Source: Siphonodentalium dalli (lineage: Eukaryota > Mollusca > Scaphopoda > Gadilida > Siphonodentaliidae). From it: a stretch of 64,000 nucleotides of DNA. The translations under genes were made by a program, and so were the position numbers. The stretch is taken from assembly GCA_032622095.1 (NCBI GenBank), contig CP136066.1, positions 203,568,978 through 203,632,977 of the forward strand, written 5' to 3'. Under the pieces are notes generated by a model, which saw only the letters and a program-made list of their open reading frames with translations, searched no databases and had not been told where the DNA came from. Positions 55,210 through 64,000 of the stretch are shown here, one piece after another (the first letter of the stretch is position 1; every line of letters begins with the position of its first letter).

Positions 55210-55636
55210 GTTCAAATTCAAGTCTACAAATAGTGCATCTGTCATTTGCAGAATGAGGTCCCCAGAGGGTGAATTTAGTGATGCTAAGCAGGCTAGCATC
55301 ACCAAATTCACCATCTGGAGACCTCATTCTATAGTTTCTATAGTCTCAAATTAACATAGTTTTTAATTACTTTTTCCCTTCAGTTCAGTTTCTATATTAC
55401 CTAATTTGCAGAAGTTAAAATGCATAATCGAGGTGACTAATGGGTGAACATCACCAACTTCAACTGGGCAACTTCAATCTGATCCTACGTCTCACACAGC
55501 AGTTGAGGCCTAAGTAGAATGAGGTTTCCAGAGGGTAAATAAATTTGGTGATGCTAGCCCACTTAGCAGGATAGCATCTCTAAATTCACCCTTGGAGTAC
55601 CTCATTCTGCAAATGACAGACACACTATTTACAGGC
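55210..55636. mobile_element. Long-form foldback MITE, copy B
   Basis: As in A at 44,035. It shares with A the short CTCATTCTATAGTTTCTATA junction that C lacks. Confidence 0.75.
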
Positions 55637-55753
55637 TAAAATAATTGTGGGCCACCACAGGGACAATTCCGTTGTTTTTCTTCTTATTAACACAATTAGG
55701 AGCTCTGTGGCATCCAGTCAAATGCCCTTACTGCACTCAGATGTTACAGAAAT

Positions 55754-56546
55754 GAAAGTGTCAATGACACTGTAGCTCATCTTGGAGAGAGAATACTGTC
55801 ATACCTTAGTAGTCAAAGAGTGATAAGGAATGCAGAAAGTTTAATTGTTTAAGTATTAAATATGAATTCAACCTGATGAGCCATATGAAGTTTGGGGTCA
55901 ATTGCATAAAAATGTTGGGTGTAGGGCATGCCAAAGTATTTAATGATGCCAAGAGTAAACTCCAAAATGGCTGCCAGCAACAATATTTTTGATCGAATAT
56001 CATTCAAATTTGATAGATTCCATCTAGATATGATCCTGAACATGTCTATAAATTATGATAACATTTCTCTAATAAATGTTGGCTGCAGGGTGTTCCAATG
56101 GATTCAAATGTGAAATCCAAGATGGCCGCTGGTGCCCATATTTTTTTAATTTGAAAAAAATTGATGGCGCCCATCTAGAGGTCACCCCGAAGATCCATCT
56201 GAAGTTTAGTGATGATTGTGTGAGGGATTTAGCCTGGAGGGTGTGCCAAATTATTTAGACATGCAAAGAGTGAAATCCAAGATGACCACTGACGGCCATG
56301 TTTTTTAATGAACATCGGAAAAAAAAATTTGGCACTCATCTAGATCTAGAGGTCAAATTTGTTCAAATTCGATAGCTCCTATCAAGACCTTATCCAAAAC
56401 ATGCCTGTACATTTTCAAAACATTTTGCCAATAATTGTGGGCAGCATGGTGTGTTGATGGATTAAAATGTGAACATGGCCTGTAGGATGTGCTAATGGAA
56501 ATTGTTGACGGATCACTGACGACAGATGCCAAGCCTGGTGGCAATA
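55754..56546 (+). mobile_element. Pearl-like element, copy B, truncated at duplication junction
   Basis: Same core units as 44,567-45,381, but cut after CCTGGTGGCAATAGTA, so the CAAGTTGAGCTA terminus is missing. Confidence 0.75.
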
Positions 56547-58306
56547 GTAATGGATGTTTTTTATTTTATGTCCTAAAAATTGTAAGAAACATTTATTTAA
56601 AAAAAATTGTTAGGCCAATGCATTCTCTTATATATGCGAGGCAACCTATGGTCGACTCGCATATATAAGAGAATGCATTGGCACAGGGGAAAAAAATCCC
56701 GACTTACGACTGGATTTGATATGGCGGGTCACATATTTCAAATAGCTGGGTTGACATATTTAACCCAGACTGCATGTCTATACTATACATATACATCAGT
56801 TACTGGTATTTAGGTCATATGGGCAATTTGTTTTGATTGTCACACAGCCAGCGTGATAATGTTGAATGCGTTGTAATTTCTTCGTATTTTGTTTTCATAA
56901 ACCAATGTCAAACATTTATATACCAACAATATGCACACTAGAGAATAGACGTATCTCTGACTACGATAAAATGGAATCTGGTGGGTGATGACAGTGCCAT
57001 TCGATTTGTGAGAGGGTTTATAATATATGATTGAATTATTTGACCAACATAGAAAACAGATATAGGCAATGGAGAAGGGGCCTCTGGAGGGCAGTCACGT
57101 CGGATTTTTTATTGCCTATGGGGTCTCCAGAGGGCAGTACATAGAATTTTTTATTGCCTATTTAGTTTTTATATTTCCTAATTCAAGATTCATGTTTTGA
57201 CAAGTCTTGAAATAGTATGTTTGTCATTTGCAGAATGAGGCCCAGAGGCGGTGAATTTAGTGATGCTAGCCATGCACAGTGAGCTAGCATCACCAAATTC
57301 ACCCTCTGGGTGGTCCTGTTCCCATCACAAGAAGGGCAGCAGCATTTCCAGATTAGGACCTTTTTTCAATCAGTCATTTTAGGCACCAAAAGGACTGAAA
57401 ATTGCCACTCCCAATGCAAAATAGTCAAGTTTATTCTCAACTTCTAATCCTAAAATTCCAAATTCACAGAAAGTCTCTTGATTTTTTTAACAAAAAAAGG
57501 GCTTCCCATTCATTTTATGATGATCTTCAAGTCCTCTTGCTCAATTTGCATAAAATAGTATAACAATGAAAAATTATTGTTACTATGTTCACTATATATT
57601 TCCAGTTATATGCCCCTATGCCAGGGACTTCGAGGTTTAAAATTAGGAGAAGTCACTTCTCCCTGTTTGGTTATTAGGGAGAAGTGGACTATTATCAGGG
57701 AGAAGTAACAATTTGCACCCATACATCACCCTTCTAAGATCTAATAAGTATTATGCAACACAAGAGCCCAATTAAAAAACCATTACAGGGAGTAACAACA
57801 CCATTATAATCAGTAAATATACTTCAAATATGCTGTTTGGATATAGGCATGCTGGTATATGAGAGAAGTGACGTCTCCCTGGTACAAAACTAGGAAGAAG
57901 TGGCACATTATAGGGTGAAGATGTCTCCCAGGTCGCCCTCTAGGCTGGTCCCTGCTATATGGAGCAAAATTTCCCAATTGAAAAACTTCTGGACCCTTTC
58001 CCAAAACGGGGTCAAAAAATTCCTGGTTGCAGGGTGGTATTTGATTGTGGGAGGGGGGGGGGGGGGGGGGGGGGGGGGCTTCACCATTGCTCTGGATGAC
58101 GTGTGTGATGTGGGTGGTATTTGACTGGTTTTGTGTTTATCATAGTATCAGCTGCTGATATATATACAGTAATGCTCTAATTAATCGACCTCTTAACGAG
58201 AGCTTTCCGATGAATGGCAACAAGCCATATTTCCGACTAAATCCTGAAAAGTTACCCATAATTCTGCTGTGGTTAAGAGGTCGATTAATTAGAGCATTAC
58301 TGTATC

Positions 58307-59356
58307 CCTTTCATGACTAAAGCTTCCTGAGTTTTTGCGAAAAGCCTGTGCCAATTAATTCTCATATATATGCGAGTCGACCATAGGAGAATGCATTGGC
58401 CTAAAAATTTATATTATTTTTTATAATTGTTAAAAAATGTTAAGAAAAAATGAAAAAAATGAATTTTTTTTTTTAAAGAATGTAAAAACAATGATAAAAA
58501 ATGATAAAAATTGTTAATGAAAGTGAGAAAAAATGATAAAAATGACAATGAATGTAAGAAAAATTAATAAAAAAAAATGATAAAATTGCTAAAGAATATG
58601 AGAAAAAATTATAAAAATTGTTATAGAATGTAAGAAAAAATGAAAAAAAAATGTTAAAGAATGTAAGAAAATGGATAAAAATTTGTTAGGCCAATACATT
58701 CTCTTGCATATATATGAGAATGCATTGGCACAGGGTCTTTAACCCTTTCAGTGCCAAGTCCGATTTTTGTATCAACCCATATACCCTGTGCCAATGCATT
58801 CTCTTATATATGCGAGGCGACCTATTGCATTGGCCTAACAATTTTTCATCATTTGTTATTATTTTTTACAATTTTAATAATTTTTTCTTATATTCTACTC
58901 TCTTTCAGTGCCCGACTTATTTTGTAGGTTTAGTGCCAGGGAATCTTACGTTTTTCATGGGCATCAAAATTATTACTATGAATACTTGGTGATAGTTTTG
59001 AGTTATAATATGCCCCTAAGGTTTTATGCTTAATTGTAATTCAATTGAGTATTTGTCACTAAAAACAAGCATTCTGATTGGCCGAGAGCGGCTAACTTTA
59101 GTTTTCGATTCACCGACATCGGCCGATTCAGCGTGCATCAAATCTGAATGTAGCACAGTAAAATTTCATCGGCGCAGAAGGAGTAGCGAATCCCAGAATG
59201 TACAATGAAACAGGGTACGTTTATCTCCTAAGCATACCCAAACAAAATTCAACCCAAATTTGTTTTTTTACAGACAGTAAATTAGGGTCGATGAGATTGG
59301 CCCCTGGCACTGAAAGGGTTAATGTTGCGACAACGCAGCTCCCGCCATGAAAGGGA
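58307..59356. mobile_element. CATGAC-family TTAA MITE with nested CAGTGCCA MITE, copy C
   Basis: Near-identical to B, 4,624 bp upstream. Small differences lie in the A/T homopolymers of the spacer. Confidence 0.8.
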
Positions 59357-59839
59357 TATAGATCATTTCACAATGTCTGTCAGTTTTATTGGAAGAGGAA
59401 AGGTTCAACGACATATGGTCGTTTCTTGAACTCATTATCAGAACTGAAAGGAACTTCTTGTCATTTAGTACAGAAAGGTTTAATAGGAATAGCTATTGGT
59501 CAACAAAGCTCGCTCACAAAAGTAAGACAAGGCCATGCAGCCATTTGTGCGTAATTAATCTACAGAAAGCGCAACCCATCTGTTATCCGCTCAAATTACC
59601 TTCATTTTTAAAAGGCATGAAATCTACAAATTAATGTGACACTTTTTGATTAGTTCCATGAAAGATTGCGTGAGCTCGACGTGGTAAATTAGTTTCCATG
59701 ACATTAGTGTCCCTTAAAGTACAGCAGGAGGTCACTACCCATGAGAGTCCTATCAGAACAATAATTATGGTTCACCCCAGGGGCAACCCCTTGGTTTTTT
59801 CTTATTAACAAAATTAGGGCGCTGAAAATTCAGGTTCAA

Positions 59840-60285
59840 ATTCAAGTCTACAAATAGTGCATCTGTCATTTGCAGAATGAGGTCCCCAGAGGGTGAATTT
59901 AGTGATGCTAAGCAGGCTAGCATCACCAAATTCACCATCTGGAGACCTCATTCTGCTTAGGCCTCATCTCCTGGGAAGTTTCTATAGTCTCAAATTAACA
60001 TAGTTTTTAATTACTTTTTCCCTTCAGTTCAGTTTCTATATCACCTAATTTGCAGAAGTTAAAATGCATAATCGAGGTGACTAATGGGTGAACATCACCA
60101 ACTTCAACTGGGCAACTTCAATCTGATCCTACGTCTCACACAGCAGTTGAGGCCTAAGTAGAATGAGGTTTCCAGAGGGTAAATAAATTTGGTGATGCTA
60201 GCCCACTTAGCAGGATAGCATCTCTAAATTCACCCTTGGAGTACCTCATTCTGCAAATGACAGACACACTATTTACAGGCTAAAA
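59840..60285. mobile_element. Long-form foldback MITE, copy C
   Basis: Retains CTGCTTAGGCCTCATCTCCT after the first hairpin, the ancestral long-form sequence, where A and B have a deletion. Confidence 0.78.
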
Positions 60286-60395
60286 TAATTGTGGGCCACC
60301 ACAGGGACAATCCCTTGTTTTTCTTCTTATTAACACAATTAGGAGCGCTGGAGCATTCAGTCAAATGCCCTTACTGCACTCAGATGTTACAGAAA

Positions 60396-61617
60396 TGAAA
60401 GTGTCAATGACACTGTAGCTCATCTTGGAGAGAGAATACTGTCATACCTTAGTAGTCAAAGAGTAGATAAGGAATGCAGAAAGTTTAATTGTTTAAGTAT
60501 TAACCCTTTACCCAACAGAACGGCCCTGTGCCAATGGATTCTCTTATATATGCGAGTCGACCATAGGTTGCCTCGCATATATAAGAGAATGCATTGGCTT
60601 AACACATTAAAAATTATTAAATTATTAAAGAATGTAAGAAAAAATGGTAAAAAGTGTTAAAAAAAGATTTGTTTAGGCCAATGCATTCTCTTATATATGC
60701 GAGGCGACCTATGGTCGACTCGCATATATAAGAGAATGCATTGGCACAGGGCATAACTGTAACCATCACAATGTGGTCAATGAGCCGGTTCCAATGATAT
60801 CCATATTTGTATGGTTTTATTGAGACAGAGTGAAGATAGTTTAGGCTGTTGAAGCTTTATTTGGCCGGTTTTGGCCGTTTTGTTGGGTAAAGGGTTAAAT
60901 ACGAATTCAACCTGATGAGCCATATGAAGTTTGGGGTCAATTGCATAAAAATGTTGGGTGTAGGGCATGCCAAAGTATTTAATGATGCCAAGAGTAAACT
61001 CCAAAATGGCTGCCAGCAACAATATTTTTGATCGAATATCATTCAAATTTGATAGATTCCATCTAGATATGATCCTGAACATGTCTATAAATTATGATAA
61101 CATTTCTCTAATAAATGTTGGCTGCAGGGTGTTCCAATGGATTCAAATGTGAAATCCAAGATGGCCGCTGGTGCCCATATTTTTTTAATTTGAAAAAAAT
61201 TGATGGCGCCCATCTAGAGGTCACCCCGAAGATCCATCTAAAGTTTAGTGATGATTGTGTGAGGGATTTAGCCTGGAGGGTGTGCCAAATTATTTAGACA
61301 TGCAAAGAGTGAAATCCAAGATGACCACTGACGGCCATGTTTTTTAATGAACATCGGAAAAAAAAATTTGGCACTCATCTAGATCTAGAGGTCAAATTTG
61401 TTCAAATTCAATAGCTCCTATCAAGACCTTATCCAAAACATGCCTGTACATTTTCAAAACATTTTGCCAATAATTGTGGGCAGCATGGTGTGTTGATGGA
61501 TTAAAATGTGAACATGGCCTGTAGGATGTGCTAATGGAAATTGTTGACGGATCACTGACGACAGATGCCAAGCCTGGTGGCAATAGTATAAATGTCACTT
61601 TGTCAAGTTGAGCTATT
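60396..61617 (+). mobile_element. Pearl-like element, copy C, interrupted by a TTAA MITE
   Basis: Begins AGTGTCAATGACACTGTAGC, is split by the MITE at 60,500-60,898, and ends TTTGTCAAGTTGAGCTA like copy A. Confidence 0.7.
60500..60898 (+). mobile_element. TTAA-type two-hairpin MITE (CCCTTTACCCAACA family), copy 6, with empty sites
   Basis: TTAA, CCCTTTACCCAACAG and both hairpins are intact; 399 bp including the duplicated TTAA. Segment B at 55,850-55,865 reads AAGTATTAAATATGAATTC and segment A at 44,658-44,675 reads TTGTTAAATACGAATTC with no insert. Both carry a single TTAA at the corresponding point. Confidence 0.95.
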
Positions 61618-62152
61618 AAGGAAGGACTTGCAGACTTGGATGTAGCAAAACGTTTTCTATGTTGAGTTTTCTAGACTTTACCTAATATTGCTTGGTATTA
61701 TATTCCATTCTCCAAATTTTGAAGATCACTCCCTTTTAATTGAAGTCCGTTCACAAAGGTAGAAGGCCACTACGTTTTAGAACATGAGGTGTTATATTTA
61801 CCACCAGGTGATTTGACGTAAAAAAATGACGGTGAAAGTATTGGAAAATTGTTTTATTCCCTGTTATTCCATCACAAAATCATCAAAGGGTGAAAGAAAA
61901 TGGGGATGAAACTGATCTTATGGCTCTGTCATGAATCAGCCTTCCCTCATCGGGAAGAATGAATAACTATTGGGAAGATCGAAGGAGTCAAAGTTCATTT
62001 ACGTGCATATAATAGTGTAGCGTTATCACAAGAATTGTCAGTTGTTCGCTCAGCCTCAGTGGTCACCACAGTTGACCGTCCGATATATACAGGGGCATAT
62101 CTAATCCCGGACACCTCTCTTTGTGTGGGATGTTATTCTGCACTCAATGGCA

Positions 62153-62329
62153 ATTAAACCTTTCAGTGCCAAGTACGATTTTTGTATCAACCCATATTTC
62201 CTTGATCATTTTTCAAATTTATTGATTATAATAATGAGATACATTGATGGAAATAAATCAATAAATTTGAAAAATGATCACGGAAATATGGGTCGATACA
62301 AAAATCGGACTTGGCACTGAAAGGGTTAA
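62153..62329. mobile_element. CAGTGCCA-family TTAA MITE, short form, copy C
   Basis: Counterpart of 45,921-46,104, shorter by a repeat-slippage deletion in the AATCAATA stretch. TTAA kept at both ends. Confidence 0.88.
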
Positions 62330-62645
62330 ACCACCTCTGTTATCGCTGGATGGCTTATGATGGTGCAATGTGTTATGCACCTCACTGACTAAAGCACTCT
62401 TCACACATGCTACACTATGGCCAGGAACCTAAGTCACTGATCAAGTCACTAACCCACAGCGCTTTTGATTTCAAATTTAAAACATATCTAAATGTTTGTT
62501 TGATGTGATACACCAGTGCATGAGCTGAGGAAATTCACAATGTACATTCAATGAAAGTGTCAATGACACTGTAGCTCAACTTGGAAAGGGAATAATTTCA
62601 TGTGTTACAGTCAATGGAGCGATTAGGAATGTGGTAAGTTGAAAG

Positions 62646-64000
62646 CAGGGTTCATACAGGTTCCCAAAAACTAAATTTAAGCACTTTTAAGCACCTTTTT
62701 AATGACCTTTAAACGACTTTTTTTCTTATGCGCCGCAGGCGCCCGTATAGAGACTACTGTCCACATAAATAATAAGGATAAGTTCCCACCCCCACCCCAT
62801 CCCGCCACCCATAGTATCTTATGCGCCGCAGGTGCCCGTATAGAGGCTACTGCCCACATAAATAATAAGGATAAGCTGAAATATTTGAAATTCTGACTAA
62901 GTCTGATACAAGTACACATGAGCGTAAACTGAAATAGAAATATTCTAAGTCCGACTACGGAGTAATTGCAATTTATTTAAACATCACCAAATAGCATGTC
63001 CAGAGTCGGCAATAAATATTGACGATATATGCTGAAAATAGTCGAAACTAGTCACCTAATTTCAATAATAAATGCAGACGACACAAAAAATTTTCAAAGT
63101 CCAACAAATATATACATATTATTTATGTGGGCAGTAGCATTAGTCTCCAGCGCCTGCGGCGCATAAGATACTATGGGAGGTGGGTTCAGTCTGCTTCCTC
63201 GGTGGACAAATCTAGGGGCGACTGCGGCGCATAAGATACTATGGGTGGCGGGATGGGGTGGTGGGCGGGCCACCTTATACATATTATTTATGTGGGCAGT
63301 AGCATTAGTCTCCAGCGCCTGCGGCGCATAAGATACTATGGGTGGCGGGATGGGGTGGTGGGCGGGCCACCTTATACATATTATTATTATTTAAGCGCAT
63401 TGTTCATAAACACCGAAATGTCATTCGACTTTTGACTCCGGTCGATGTGTCTTTTCTACAAAATGTGGCTTTTCAGGGCCACCTCGCCCATACCGGCTAT
63501 TGTGAATGTTTTCGCGCATATTACGCATTTTGCCGAAAGAATGTCTTGATCGGGCGACAACCACTGCTTATACTTTGTTTGTTTACACCATTCGACATTG
63601 AACTTGCACTTTCCCGGCATATTTATTTGTTCAGCCAGTTAAATTTTCTATTAACTTATATGATTGGCTGGTGTAAATTTTCCCTCCAATCAGAGCGAAG
63701 CTTACATATGCTTTGCGGAGAGCACACAATTTCGTACTATTTAAAAATCGTACGTATCGGAAACGATGCTATTTTTAGCGATTACGCGATGTCTCCCTCA
63801 CTTCCGCCGCAATGTTCCGTTCGATTTTTACGATCATATCGGCGATGTTAACAGTTTTCTAGTTATAAGACCGCCCATGCCTTGTTGTTTATTCCCCAGG
63901 CCCGGTCTTATACCAGAATTTAAGCACTTTTAATGACCTGAGTGGTATTAGGGTGAGAATTTAAGCAGTTTTAAGGGCCTTGAAAATAGAAAATCAAATT
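62646..64000. mobile_element. hAT-like non-autonomous element, copy C (cut by window end)
   Basis: Left end CAGGGTTCATACAGGTTCCC as in segment A. The right end lies outside the window. One fewer 96-bp unit, and 5 bp more (CTTTT) near 63,451. The long frame at 63,342-63,851 exists only because of that indel and has no recognised motif. Confidence 0.75.

Larger units (their letters stand above)
51923..56546 (+). repeat. Tandem duplication unit 1 (segment B), 4,624 bp
   Basis: From TAATGGATGTTTTTTATTTT (51,923) the sequence runs to GGCAATAGTA (56,546) and then restarts with ATGGATGTTTTTTATTTTAT. Every landmark recurs 4,624 bp later (for example 51,983/56,607 and 54,090/58,714). Most of B also matches segment A. 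The block contains, in order: right half of the GTGACCCGCC MITE, foldback fragment (52,580-52,690), GTCGCCC repeat (53,006-53,335), a poly-G run (about 53,429-53,455), CAGTAATGC MITE (53,546-53,680), nested TTAA MITEs (53,683-54,732), long foldback MITE (55,210-55,636), and a truncated pearl-like element (55,754-56,546). Confidence 0.95.
56547..64000 (+). repeat. Tandem duplication unit 2 continuing into segment C (runs off the window)
   Basis: Repeats B from its first base, then passes beyond B's end (about 61,590) and follows segment A through the short CAGTGCCA MITE and hAT-like element to the window edge. Contents: GTGACCCGCC MITE right half (56,547-56,733), foldback fragment (57,204-57,314), poly-G (about 58,052-58,078), CAGTAATGC MITE (58,170-58,304), nested TTAA MITEs (58,307-59,356), long foldback MITE (59,840-60,285), pearl-like element with a new MITE in it, short CAGTGCCA MITE and hAT-like element. 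Confidence 0.93.

Overview
The window is eukaryotic, non-coding-rich nuclear DNA, most likely from a marine invertebrate. It is AT-rich, and I see no bacterial or phage genes and no operons. It is dominated by DNA-transposon remnants, minisatellites and 5'-truncated non-LTR retrotransposon ends. The core-repeat plus ACGG/AC-microsatellite plus terminal-hairpin elements resemble the pearl/CvA-type (Helentron-related) repeats described in bivalves, with relatives in echinoderms. A mollusc, echinoderm or hemichordate would all fit, and I cannot settle the phylum from sequence alone. No host protein-coding gene could be supported. The only gene-like structures belong to mobile elements: a two-exon gene inside a hAT transposon and the C-terminus of a LINE ORF2.

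Layout. 0-1 kb: a 21-bp minisatellite and a CAGTGTA array. 1.2-2.7 kb: a probable hAT relic. 2.7-13 kb: mostly unrecognised AT-rich DNA with a 9-bp-TSD inverted-repeat element (4.49-4.83 kb), three pearl/Helentron-like units and small repeats. 13-38 kb: a dense field of MITEs in four structural groups. Group (a) is TTAA-flanked piggyBac-like shells, all beginning CCCTTT or close to it. Group (b) is foldback MITEs with CAAGCC termini and 8-bp hAT-type target duplications. Group (c) is TA-flanked CAGTAATGC palindromes of mariner type. Group (d) is a palindrome bounded by GTGACCCGCC. A LINE fragment sits in a 66-bp tandem array at 17.7-18.5 kb. 38-41 kb: a tRNA-headed SINE-like unit, a 49-bp minisatellite and a duplicated 0.3-kb repeat. 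41-48 kb: segment A, which recurs from about 52.2 kb to the window end. Within the recurrence a 4,624-bp block is tandemly duplicated (51,923-56,546 and 56,547 onward). Between A and its copies, at 49,738-51,666, lies a well-bounded hAT element with an exact 8-bp duplication.

How the parts relate. The same AT-rich hairpin module (core AATGCATTCTCTTATATATG) occurs inside at least four MITE shells with different termini. Nested insertions and empty sites visible in the window give a relative order of events. The hAT element keeps a spliced gene for an N-terminal zinc-finger protein but has no room for a catalytic domain. It is therefore non-autonomous, and its product, if made, would be a DNA-binding fragment only.
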